Below are positions 49,144 to 60,978 of a DNA stretch of 64,000 nucleotides, piece after piece; positions within the stretch are counted from its first letter, which is position 1, and every line of letters begins with the position of its first letter. The DNA lies in assembly GCF_964275005.1 (NCBI RefSeq), contig NC_092693.1, forward strand, positions 28,387,173 to 28,451,172, written 5' to 3'. The stretch is from Diadema setosum (Eukaryota > Echinodermata > Echinoidea > Diadematoida > Diadematidae). A model generated the notes under the pieces. It did not search any database, was not told the DNA's origin, and saw only the letters and a program-made list of their open reading frames with translations. The position numbers and the translations under genes are program-made.

Positions 49144-49420
49144 ATGGCCATCATGGACGATGACACATCATCATGGGTTGCGGACATGAGCGCTGAGCTG
49201 TCTATTTTGAACATGGACGATTGGGTTGGAGACCCTGTATCATGTACTTGCTCAGGCGTTTGTAAATACAAATCGGGGAAGCGGCTGTGCCCGTGCAGGG
49301 CCAACGGCCACAGTTGCGTTGCACTGCACAGTGTACCTGTGGCCGTGGTAAAAGGGGGCCGTGCACCAACCGACACACCGTTTCATCATCTTCTGTAAAT
49401 AGATCTATATCTAAACACCA
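49144..49420 (+). pseudogene. Cysteine-rich (CXC-like) open frame, one frameshift
   Basis: From ATG 49144 the frame reads an acidic start (MAIMDDDTSSWVADM), then SCTCSGVCKYKSGKRLCPCRANGHSC. One frame over, near 49315, it continues TAQCTCGRGKRGPCTNR. Together this makes a regular series of CxC and Cx6-8C steps, like a CXC/tesmin-type or other zinc-cluster tail. Such tails occur at the ends of some invertebrate transposon proteins. It may be the first exon of a gene or a remnant of one; no partner exon was found. Confidence 0.4.
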
Positions 49421-50067
49421 GAATCAAATCACAATAACACTGGCAATATCTCTATCTGCTAATTAGTAATTCGTCTTGATAAATATCAAATTGAAATGTT
49501 AATTTGCTTGTTTTAGTTTTCAGAATCAGATTCAATGAACAGAAACTGTCAGAAACTAACAGAAAACTAAACGGCAGTAAATAAGTGTAGGCCTAACTGT
49601 GTTAGCAAATTGTTTATACTATAAGAATTGCATTTTGCATTTTCAAGATAGTTAACAATACACATGCAAGGATTCCCATCGAACATGGGCATCACAGATT
49701 TTTGAGTTGCCATCTTTAAATGGGATACTAGTCTTTGATAAAGTGAAAGAATATCGATTTTTATTTTCTTACAACTTCAACTTCCAACTAGGGCCTAGAA
49801 TCTAGATCTATCATCTAGAGTTCTAGATCTAGACTACATGTATGATGTAGCTTGAGATAGATCTATTCAATTATTTAGAATTTATTCACAAATCCAAATT
49901 ATATTCTTGGGGAATTTGCGTTATATGATTTGAAACTACCCTAGCCCGACCAGACGCCGTGCTGTGCAAAGCACAGCATCTAACCTTAACAGCGACTGGG
50001 CTGTGTACAGAAATCTACTACCTAGTTCAAACTACTAGAGTAAAATTAAAAAGTCAGTGTCTAGATA

Positions 50068-50126
50068 AACGTTAGATCTAACCGTTACGAGTAAATTTAT
50101 GACTTTTTTTTTTTAGATCTAACGTT
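50068..50126. repeat. Perfect 14-base inverted pair
   Basis: AACGTTAGATCTAA and its complement flank 31 bases that include a poly-T run. It could fold as a hairpin. Confidence 0.6.
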
Positions 50127-51122
50127 AGACCCAAGAGCAAGACAGTATTACAGTTTGTAGATTACTAAGCTCTACGGTACCTCAGACAGAGTCGAGTCTA
50201 ACCGTGTCTTTGAGAATAGGCAGTACAAGTACAAATTTATAATTTTATGGGAGTTAGAGAGGCGCTGTAACGTTATAGGGTTATAGGCCCTACATACACT
50301 TCAATCATTCATGTACTTACACATCATCTGGATCTGGATTCCTTAATTGAAGTTGTTGACTTGGCCTGGGGTTGCTTGATTGGCGTAAGCCGTGGCATTG
50401 GACATGCAGGCAGCTGGGTCGACATCTCAGGCTGAGTTACAATTCCACCGTGCATGCTGTAACACGAATTTGCACATTCTAAATTCATGCAAAAATGTTC
50501 ATGCAACTCCAGCAAGTGGAAAGCAAATTTTTCATTGGCACGCTGACGCTGTTCCAAGCTTCCCCTTCTGGCCTCTTACTTGTCCTAACCTTAGGTTAGC
50601 AAGCATGCTAAGAACTCGGCTCTCTGCGTTCTCCACTTGTCGATAGCGTCATACAAGTAAATATGTTTGCAGTCTTTCGAGTTGAACGGCTGTTTGATCT
50701 CCATTGAGAAGTTTCATTACTAAACCAAAGGCTAAGTCGAACTGAACTAAACTGAAGCAGTACTTTTTATTGCAAACAGTACACGCACATCACACACATT
50801 GATATTGACATACCGATGATTTTATACCGACTTTGTATGTTACAATCCGGCCGAATGTATCACAGCGAGCTGACATGGGATATGCAGCAGACAATATTGC
50901 ACAATGATCAAAACAACAAAACAACCTGCCATATGCATTGCAACTTGCTATATATATATGAAGCCTAGAGTTTGAATATTTCTTCATTAAACCATATTTA
51001 TAAAACTAAATATTTAATAATGTAATATATAAATAATCTATAATATTGTTACAGGATATTTCCAGAAATTTTAAAATATTATTGCTTAGATTGCTGAAAT
51101 TGTCACCACAGTGCAAACTAGA

Positions 51123-52450
51123 CTAGAAATGTCGCTTTGGCGACTGGTATGCCTCCGCCATAATGCATGATTTTCCCAATAGGTCTAGATAGTACATGTG
51201 GACACTGTGTGATAACATTTTCACAAAATTGGCAAAATATTGGAATGACAAGTTTGTCACAAATGTGTTGAATGTTCACCTTCTTTGACGTAGGTTTAAT
51301 TGGATGAATAGGAGAGCATGTATCTAGGGATTTAAGGACTTTAACTTGACTTTGACCCATTCATACATTTAGGCATTGAGTAATTTTCAAGGTACAGGTG
51401 TGGAGAAAAAGTGCAATTTCTGAATTGAATAGCAAATTGTTACCATTTTCATCTGGCCCTTGACCCTAAAATTCATATTATAATTACTTTCAGGTAGAAC
51501 ATGCATAATATGTACTAAGTTTCAAGGTAACTTGAGCCACTTCCGAGATATGGAGGAAAAAGTTAGTTCAGCACTTTCACTTGATCTTTGACCTTTGACC
51601 TTTGAGGCAAAAAGAGAAAAAAAAAACTTTCCAGAGAATTTCTATTAGGTTACACACGCATACACAAAGTGTAAAAAAATAACCCTGCTGGCATTGCATA
51701 AATATGAGGGTAATAGTAAAATTTTGAAGTCTTGCACTTGACCTTTGACCCCTGACCTTTGACCCCATGAACCCTACATTCTCTAGATAATCACTTCCAG
51801 TCAGTACATGTATATACTATGATCCATGAAGATACCTTGAACAATTTTCCAAGGTACGGAGAAAAAAAAAGAAGTTTTAATATTTTTACTTGACCTTTTG
51901 ACCTTTGACCTTTGACCTCATGACCCAAACTTTCACCAGAGAATCTTAATTGGGTAATACATGTATACACTAAGTTTCAAGAAAATATCTTCAGGCATTC
52001 AATAGATATGGTGGAAATAGTGAAATTTTATGTATTTGACCCTGACCTTTTGACCTTTGACCTCATGAACCAAACTTTCACCAGAGAATCTTAATTGGGT
52101 AATACATGTATACACTAAGTTTCAAGAAAATATCTTCAGGCATTCAATAGATATGGTGGAAATAGTGAAATTTTATGTATTTGACCTTGACCTTTTGACC
52201 TTTGACCTTGAGCATGTGCACCCAAAAGTTGATAGGCACAACTTAACCCCCTAATACACATACATGCCAAGTTTCATTAGGATACCTCAACAGGTTTCGA
52301 TAGTTACCTTGTCCACAAAATTCATTACGGACGGACGGAAGGACGGACGGACGGAAGGACGGACGGACGGACGGACGGACGGACGGAAGGACGGACGGAC
52401 GGACAACCCGAAAACATAATGCCTCCGGCACCACTTCGTGGCGGAGGCAT
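51123..52450. repeat. TGCCTCCGCC-family repeat, full copy
   Basis: Same start (CTAGAAATGTCGC) and end (GGCGGAGGCAT) as the 25219 copy. A 119-base block including TTCACCAGAGAATCTTAATT is duplicated in tandem at about 51947 and 52066. The tail carries a long GGACGGAAGGACGGAC run (52328-52405). Confidence 0.88.
52328..52405. repeat. (GGAC)n/(GGAAGGAC)n microsatellite
   Basis: About twenty 4-base units just before the hairpin end of the repeat. The same motif is in the other full copies and in the 33838 element. Confidence 0.95.
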
Positions 52451-52470
52451 AAAAAGCACTCTGAAAGCGC

Positions 52471-52990
52471 AGACCTCCGCCAAGCAGTTACTTTCCACCA
52501 ATGATCTTGCTCTTCCCAAAGAGATTTTTCTCCTCTCTACCACTGGGGAAAAGCTCTTTGGACTCTTCCATAAAGATCAGTGATTTCCACCCATTATACG
52601 TACTGCATTGTGTGCTGAAAGCCGCCCAATTTCCCAATATAGAAGCCTTTGTTACGTCATAAACCCTCAGCTGCACAGCGCGCCTCGCCCTAGCAGAAAC
52701 TAGAGCACGCGCTTTAGTGTGCGCATGCAAACCTCAAATATGCGCAGCCTGAACTCCCAAGTTCATTGACCCTACCTGCAAAAATATCAAAAATCCTTCA
52801 TAAATTCCAAAAAAATTCTCAGATCACTACCAAAAGTTAATCGTTTGTTACTTACGTCATTCTCAACCTTTCCTGCAAGTTTCATTTCAATCCGTTGACT
52901 ACTTTTTGAGTTATTTTGCACATGGAAAAACGAACTAAGTAACAAACAAACCAACGGTAACGAAAACATAACCTCCCCCCTCGGCGGAGA
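52471..52990. repeat. Related repeat with CCTCCGCC...GGCGGAG ends
   Basis: It starts AGACCTCCGCCAAG and ends CCTCGGCGGAGAG, with AAAACATAACCTCC before the end and CAAGTTTCATTTCAATCCGTTGA in the body. The layout copies that of the TGCCTCCGCC family but the sequence differs. It directly follows a copy of that family. Confidence 0.55.
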
Positions 52991-53277
52991 GACTGGAGCC
53001 AGGTACGTACGTACACACACAGCTCTCTCAGTTGTGTCATGACCGGAGCCCGTAGGAGAGATTTTCATGTGCATGGCTGTTGTGCAGTTTTGTGCGTGCG
53101 TGCACCCATTCGGCCCCATTCGGTAGGTATTCAGGCGTCCATGTTGAAATTAGGGTGGGCGGCTCGCAAGGCTCTTGTAGTCTAGCTGGGTGTTCGCTGG
53201 TGGGTTGCGTAACTTCGTGTACGTATTCGGTACATATGCGGGGTACAGTAACGGGAGGAGCAGCGTGTCGTGCTTTT

Positions 53278-53311
53278 CTGCAAATCGCCTGCGACGACTG
53301 AGCGTCTTTAA
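53278..53311 (+). repeat. 34-base conserved block, copy b
   Basis: Identical to 16187-16220 apart from one C/T. It lies 308 bases upstream of the first-acid exon of copy 3. Confidence 0.8.
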
Positions 53312-56300
53312 AAGTCTCTTTTTTAAGTCAACACTTTTTAGAGTGTGTGCCTCCTTTTTGCTATTTAGATATGATAGAAAAGTTCATTTGTATCACGATT
53401 TACATCATTTTAAAGGTTAGAATCTGGTACTCCAGAATCTGCCCTTAATTACAAATTCATGTCTGGCTACTCTTTGTTAGATTGTGATGCAGGGTTATAA
53501 ATGTTAATCATGTCAATTTTTCAAAAAATTGTAATATAAACCAAAACATCAAACACGAAAATTAGATCAAAACAACTTTGCAAATTTACCACTTCTTTAC
53601 CATTACCCTTTGATACAGACTCAATGAGCTGATGTGGCATTAGGGCCAGTTTCCTGCAGATGAGGTGTGGATCAAACTCGGAGGGGAAAAAGGAGGAGGG
53701 ACATTTAAGTTGATAGTTCAGGTGGGAAATGTGCATCTTCCCAACAGTCTCCAGAACACTCGCATCATTCTTATCTTTCCAGGGTCGGACTCCACCTTCA
53801 ACCGAGATGTTGCCCTCAAATCATTGCAGTCTCAGATAGAGGAATTGGTTTCATCTACATGGAAGCTAGTATAAAGTCCATGTTTACTGTCCTGTACATA
53901 ATTTTCACAATTTTCACATATATTCAAGTAAAGCTTTCATTATTCCTGAAAAGGAAAAGTAGCACTGGATTTATAAAAATATGAAGTTTTGGAGATAAAA
54001 TTAGGACAAGTTAACAATATCAGTGATGAATTGAAGGTATTTCTCTGTTTCCTTCACCCTGTTGGGGTCACAACCAAAGCTCATGTGACTGTACATTCAT
54101 GAAATTCTGATGGAAAGACAATGTGATCAAATGATTGAAAGAAAACATTAAGTGTAACAATTACCATAACCTACACGTGAACTATACATTTAAATGCAAT
54201 AAACAAAACAAATAATGTAATGCAGCTCCAAATAAATCAACATGAAAAATTATACTGTAATTGATATAACTTTTTTTTTCTGGTTATATACTTCTTTAAC
54301 ATACTGTTAATATAGCTGTACGCTGTAACAAAGGGTTTGGTAACACTATGCACATTACTATCTCCTTTTACATTACAGACAAAAGAAAATGCGCCTGTTC
54401 ATTTTTGGAGACTATGAGTTCCTTACGAGGATGTATGGCTCAACAGGACCCAATGGTGAGTTCATTTGCATAAATTATGTAAATATATAGAGATATTGTA
54501 TGAAATAAACACTGTCCATGCCATGGTTAAAATTCAAAAGGGACAAAAGGGAACATTCCTACCTAATTTTAGTTATAAATCTTGACTGGCATGTTTGTTT
54601 TTGTTTTCTTTTTCAAGGCCCCCATTGCTGCCTCTACTGTACATCAACAAGACAGGAGATGGCAGCATATCCATCAGCGAGGCAGTCTACCACTCTGAGG
54701 ACAATGAGAAGCCTGCAAGCATCCCTAGAGGAGTTCAAACTGAGGGGTATACCCAAAGAAGCCAGCAATGTGATCAGGGAGTCCTCCTTCAATATTCCCC
54801 TGGATCAGGTAAGTCTAAGAACATATAGCATTAATGTAGACATCAATGATTAATCAAATGAACTACAATACAATACACTACTTCTCTGAAAGGAAATGAA
54901 AACATGTGAGGAGATTACTACTAAAATACATGCAGATACAGGCCTGCTCAGACAAATTCTCCCACTTACCTCATGACAAAGTGGTTCCTCCTTCATTTCT
55001 TGAATCAGGTCTGCCCCCATGGCCTCCATATGTCTCTGGGGATTTTCCTGAAGCATTTCACTTCACTAAGCAATGCTTGTCATGCACTGGACCAGAAGAT
55101 TGCCCAGAAGCTGGCACATGATTAAGCAGACAAACTTGACGGCCAAGGAAGCTTTCAGTCTCCTCATCAAGAAGCTGAGTCTGCCAGTCCGGGGTTCAGG
55201 AGCTCAACAATGAAATCACTGAGCTCATCAAACAGCACACCATGTTGGCCTTCCTGTACCCTGAGAATGAACTAAATGAACTAATAATTCGAATTTCAAT
55301 GAATATCACAGAGTGGAAAACACAAAATTATTTTTTTATCTTTAAAATCCAGTCATGGCATTGTCTGCATTTGCTGAACAGCCAAACAATGTGGACCTCT
55401 TCACCTCATTAGTAACTAACAATGTGAAGGAACTGTGTCCCAACGATGTCGCCCTACAAGAAGAAGGAGTGCAGCTTCACAGCTGTTACAATCAACTACT
55501 CAAGTTATTTGGTCACTGCCACAGAAGCATCTACAGTGGGGCCTTCGATTCTTACCAATGATGACATCATCAAGCTTGGTAAGATACATCTATCATGCAT
55601 CTCAGACTCTAGAGAATGGTACAATGTGTATGTCTCCAGCCCATGGCATTTTGAGTTAAATGCACACAACCTGAAATAAACTTTTAAATGTAACTGCCCT
55701 GTGGTACTAGTGCTTGTAGGGAGTTCCTGTTTATCTCTATGGTACAGTCTTTATATTTTGAAAATAATGTGTAAATCTTAATTTGCAAGTAGATTTTGTT
55801 TAAGATTTTTATTTGTTTTGGAATGTATACATAATTTGAAAAGATACATATCAAGCACACACAGTCTCCTATGACAGTGCAGTATGGCTGTATTATAGAA
55901 ACATTCCTAACCACTATTAAGGTGAATACGATGGTAGACTGGTATGTCATATAATTTTTTTTTTTTTCTACTTTGGTTTCTACACTTTCCCTTTCAGATG
56001 CAAACATCCAAGCATACTTCGTCTTTGTGAGGGAAAGCTTTAATGGAGACGAGACAATAACCCCTAAACAGCATCTACTGGAAGACCACACAATCCCTTG
56101 CTTCCAAAAGTACGTGGAAGGCGTTGCTTGGTCTTGTGGGAGAACAGGGTGGCGAGTCTGTCCACTGTCAGTTGAACTCTATCGTCAGAGACCTGCATGA
56201 CGACCACAATGAGCTAAAGCTCACTCTCCGGTCTGTCAAGAATCAATGGATCCAGAGTAATCCAATCAATTATCATAAATACAGTTCTCAATGACTGTGG

Positions 56301-57513
56301 GTCTCATAGAGTTGAAATTAATACAAGTTTCACATACAATATCTTGTTTCACAAAAAGAGCTTTCAAGAGCACTCACATTGGGAACAACTTTGGTTATTT
56401 CCTCTAATTCCATCTCTCTTTCTTTTTGTATGTGTGTGCGTGTATTATTTTCCATCATTATCCTTTTTGATGAGTAAATATCATATATTGCACATGTTCT
56501 ATCATGTAATTCTGTTTCGGTGGTTAATCATGATATGGCTATCTGTGATTTCATATACAGTGACTGATATAAATTGATTATAAATTCACAATTTATAGCG
56601 ATATTCCTACATTAATATTATTTTGAAAGTATGAAGTATACTTTAATATTATTCTGAAAGTATGATATGAAACTATATCAATTACATGTATATGATCATC
56701 TTCTTTGTATTATAATTCAGCAGAAGAATGACTATAACCATGATGTGGTGTTATTCTCTCTCAAACCATAATGGTGAACCCAATTTCATTTACATTGTTG
56801 TGATATATATGACTAACAGGAAAAGTGTACCCATCAATACTTTAACTTCCTGCTCATATTATGCATACAGATGTACTGTATAATTACACAATGTATGTGT
56901 ACATACGACGCCAGTGATTTCTGTCTTTAACTTCCAGTATTATTTCATTTAGAATACCATACTGAGTTATGTACAAGAAAAGTCGAACATAGCTGGTTCA
57001 AAAGAGTCGATAATTTGTAAGTCTGTGCAAAGTAGGCCTACATGTATCAATACTTTGTCAGCGTTGTACATCTCTACAAGTCGTCAACAGTTGACAATGT
57101 GCTATGCTACAAACAAGATTATGACTATGTCAAATGTAATCTCAAGGTGATTACACCAAATGAATGTCATTCTCTATATACCTTCCATTTATTTTATTCA
57201 GTCAGCGTTTCATGATTGGCATGGCCTCCCACAAGCGGCTTAAGGGTGTTGATTTGTTGCTGTGAGTGGGTGGCGGTTGATGATCAGTGGTCTGGTCTGA
57301 TGCAAGCACATACATTATCTTAATAGCCAGAGTTATTTTATGAAGCTGCATGAGACACCTTATTTGTTCACCCAGATGATACCTACATCGCCTTAACAAG
57401 TTCTGCAGGGATTTAATAAACAGCAGCAGTTATCCCTTGGCGCACACACATGGGCCACAGCTTGAGTTTAATAACATTTAGTAAGATGATCCAATTATCC
57501 TCATTGACATCAG

Positions 57514-57670
57514 GGGCCCGTTGCATAAAAGTTACAATTATGGTAACTTTGCCATCCAATGGTAACTACCATGGTAACAATACTCAACAGCCAATCACAA
57601 TCAAGAATTCCATGGAAGTTACCATTGGATGGCAAAGTTACCATAATTGTAACTTTTATGCAACGGGCCC
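57514..57670. mobile_element. Harbinger MITE, GGGCCCGTTGCAT ends, CAG duplication
   Basis: The outermost 54 bases at each end are exact inverse copies. CAG stands on both flanks (57511-57513, 57671-57673). Size is 157 bases. End sequence and CWG duplication match Harbinger B, so a related transposase probably mobilised it. Identical arms suggest a recent insertion. Confidence 0.9.
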
Positions 57671-58017
57671 CAGTTCTGGTGTTCACAATTGAATAGATTA
57701 CAATAACCCTTTAACGTGCCCAGGCACTTACCATGCTAAAAAGCTTTTTCATAAGCAGTCAGTAATCCTGTACGTTAAACTTGACCCAGTTGTCAATTAG
57801 GTCAAAGGCAATTAATGTGTAGCATTAATGTGAATAGGGGTGCGTTTGCGCACTCTAAAGCAAATCAAGGCATACCGAACCAAAGCGTACAATTGTACCA
57901 AACTGTACTGTGCCAGATTTGAAGCGTTCGAGCGTTCTGTAGAGAAAGCATACCTTATGAATTATGTTTAGAGGGGGTAACACATTTTGCAGCACGAGGG
58001 TAATTCACCTAGTGCCC

Positions 58018-58408
58018 TTAAAGGGTGTGTACAGTTCTGGTTGAGGCGATGATTTAGCTTTTAACATTTTACGAGATCTGCAGAAACCACTCTATTAGAT
58101 GTCAAAGAACACACAATTCTAAGAGGTATCAAAGTTTATTTGATGAAAATCGGTTTTGAAATGGCTGAGATATCAAAAAACAAGGTGAAACAAAGAGATC
58201 CTAATAAAAGGCATGGCCTGTAGCCTTTTATTACTATCACTTTCTTGGATATCTCAGCCATTTGAAAACCAATTTTCATCAAATAAACATTGAATCCTTC
58301 ATAAAATTACACGCTCTTTCATATTTCATAAGAGGTTTCTCATTATCTCGCTTAGGAAGATTCAAAACATTAATCCCCACCTCAACCAGTACTGTACAGT
58401 CCCTTTAA
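58018..58408. mobile_element. MITE with TTAAAGGG...GTACAGT[TA]CTGGTTGAGG ends
   Basis: The 391-base element has imperfect 28-base ends and a further inner inverted pair (TTTGATGAAAATCGGTTTTG against AAACCAATTTTCATCAAA). A partial relative of the inner part is at 32340-32400. Confidence 0.75.
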
Positions 58409-60443
58409 AACTTCTTATATATAGATGTCCCGAACAAAGAGAATGAACTCTTTGCATTATGATGTATGCACATATGATTCTTCACATGCAAACTTTTGTT
58501 ACACATTTGGTACCCTTTAGGAGCAGACTGGGAAGTGGTCCACTCTGGCTCAGTTCAGTGCGGTAAGCTACGCTTCAGGAGTCTTCCTGTGCTCCTCTGG
58601 CGCGGGTTCAGTATGGTTCAGTTCGTACACATTGAAGAGCACTCGAATGCACCCTCAGTCCAAGAGGAAGGCCATGGTAACTATTAGCGGAAATAGCTTC
58701 GGCAGTCTCTATTCATTGACAATCAGTTTGAAGACCATCTGAGTCAATCAGTGATGAGAGCAAATCGGTAGGCAGCGCACAGCAAGGGTCAAAGGAGAAG
58801 GCTTGTAACTGCATTTAGAATGGATGATGTAACCATTATATTAATGCCTTAGTGCATTAAAAGATTAATTTAAAATCAGAATTAGTAACATCACACATGA
58901 CTGGTTTTGGATGGACCCTAACTGGCTGGAAGTTAAACTTTTGCATTTTCGATATATTTTTTTTCTCATTTTCCACTGATTTCCCAACATGCTTTTGAAT
59001 AGAAGGGTTGCATTAAAGTATTAGAACTTTCACATTCAATATACATTAGTATATCAGAGATTTCAGAACAAATCTAATAATTATGCAGCATGTGTCCTTG
59101 AACACTTTCCAGAAAGAAATATGTAATTTGCGTAAGGGACAAAGGAGGCTAGAATGCATGGAACTAATTGGTACACTTTTCATTCAAAACAAATGCTTTT
59201 GCAAGGCACAGTGGTCACTCTATACCAAAAGGGGGCATTTAACAGGTCCCAAGGCCTTAGTAATTTCTTTAATTTTAGGGTATATTAGTAGATTATTGCA
59301 AATTATGCACACCAGCTGCATATGTGGTCTCCCTCCTCCCCCTCCCATGTGGATTCCTCATTCAGCAAGATAATTCTCGTCAAGAATGGTGTTCTGAAAT
59401 GATGCAAATTTCACTTCACCATACTGTTAATGAGCTCCGATATGGAGCTGAATTTGTCCATTGGCTGGTGACTGGTTATGATACAATTAAACGGCTACTG
59501 CAGTGAGGATGCAATATCACATTAGGTAATACCATGTATATTTAAGAATTTGACTGGCTGCCAGACAGAGCTGGAATAAGACAATGTGTCTACCAGCAGA
59601 CCATATTATACATGTAGTTTCACATAATTATATTCCATTTTCTATTGTAATATAACACTTTACAGTCTCTTAGGAGTTGCTTTTCCACCTTGAGACAATA
59701 ATAATCTTTACAGAAAAACGTACCTCCTACAGGGATATGATGTGTTATATCACAACTCTAACAAGGCAATATCTGTATAGTGTATATAATACACTCCAAT
59801 GAACCTCAAACACGTGCAAAAACAAAACTGAAATATTTAAACAGGTTTTTTTTTTCCAGGTAAATTCTTTATTTCTATTCTTTAATCAATGACTGGATGT
59901 GAGTAAGAATCTCTTTAAACCATAAAATGTCCATTAAAGTGAAATACTCAAGCAACTAAGGTGTGTGTCTGTAGCATATGCTTGAGAGTGTTTGCATTTG
60001 TATCTGGGAGGTAGAAGCAACCAGAGAAAAGGATGAGAAACTGGAGCATATTGTAAGCCATTTACCTGTGCTCTCCACTTTGTTTCCTGGATATCTGCAT
60101 TTCATATGATATTGGGAATGTAATAAGCTCAAAGTTATCAAAGGAATTTATATCTATCATATCTATGTGTAAATTGAAGATACCTGACTACAGGTCTTCC
60201 CCAATTATTGGACTTTGATAACTTTCTGGTCTACGGTTAATTATCCTCACTAGTTATAAATGTTCATGGCCCACACACATCCCTTTCTTTTTCTTAATAT
60301 ATAAAATGTTACATAATGCACAAATATATCACAAAGAGAGGAACACACAAAAACAGTCTCTAAACACAGCAAAGACACACACATGCACACATATTTAAAC
60401 ACCCACCCACTCTATCTGCCCTGAACAAACTACAGAACAGTAC

Positions 60444-60447
<4 letters not shown>

Positions 60448-60481
<34 letters not shown>
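60448..60481. repeat. (CA)n microsatellite
   Basis: Uninterrupted CA run. Confidence 0.95.
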
Positions 60482-60485
<4 letters not shown>

Positions 60486-60978
60486 TCACTCTTGCAGACA
60501 AATCCACCATCGATTCTCCCTTCTCCTGAAAGGACCTGCCCATAGCAGGTCGTCTGTCTGGCTGATTGGCTGTGCACTCACCATGTGACACAGTGACCAC
60601 TGTCCAATGGCCATCCTCCTTTTGCCCTGCGAGACCTTTTTGTCAAATTGTGAATGCCCCAATTCACCATTGTGCAACAATTACCATTGTGCCAAGACTG
60701 CCATCAAATGCATGGCATCGAGACAGGAGAATATTTGCTGGACATCTCTCCTATTTCATCATTAGAGACTTAATTAGGAAGGCATTGAGTCCATATGGTT
60801 TCCAAGTGTGGATAGGTTTTGCTTGCAAAGTTGCTGTGATTCTGTGACTACCTGAGCCATCTATCATTTGTGAATCTTCCTGAAAATGGTTCATCAGGTA
60901 AGTGTCTCAAAAGTATTTCATTTCTATTGACATTCTGGAAACAATGTGACATATCAGTACAACACACACAAAAAAGTA

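Larger units (their letters stand above)
45846..53618. other. Mixed DNA separating the two parts of copy 3
   Basis: It breaks copy 3 inside the WLRDHD exon at about 46062. It contains a MITE (46978-47336), the cysteine-rich frame at 49144, a perfect 14-base inverted pair (50068-50081/50113-50126, AACGTTAGATCTAA), a full TGCCTCCGCC-family copy and a second related repeat. The remainder shows nothing recognisable. Confidence 0.5.
45574..56294 (+). pseudogene. RAG1/Transib-like gene, copy 3 (5' truncated, interrupted)
   Basis: Exons: 45574-45845, 46040 to about 46062 (broken off), 53619-53864, 54379-54455, 54618-54808, 55019 to about 55290, 55353-55578, 55998-56294. The first exon ends IKIPTHDVADLKSFFGLSW. 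The first acid is Glu (KLGGEKGGG, 53686-53688). The second Asp is kept in FIFGDYEFL (54410-54412). The zinc pairs are CLYC, at +19 from that Asp, and HLLEDH. The Glu of GEQGGES (56154-56156) follows a frameshift. There are stops at MWH*GQ and after KLAHD, and the donor after 53864 reads GC. The exon matching 12292-12441 was not found. It is a dead copy. About 7.5 kb of other DNA lies between 46062 and 53619. Confidence 0.85.
56295..60960. other. Gene-poor right-hand spacer
   Basis: Two MITEs (57514-57670 and 58018-58408) and a CA run (60448-60481) are the only features I can support. The open frames here carry no recognisable motif. Confidence 0.5.

Noticed and set aside
49795-49870. Cluster of TCTAGA and AGATCT sites
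   Set aside because: Local short palindromes with no larger inverted structure.
52243-52543. Long Arg/Pro/Ser repeat frames
   Set aside because: Translation of the GGAC microsatellite, not protein.
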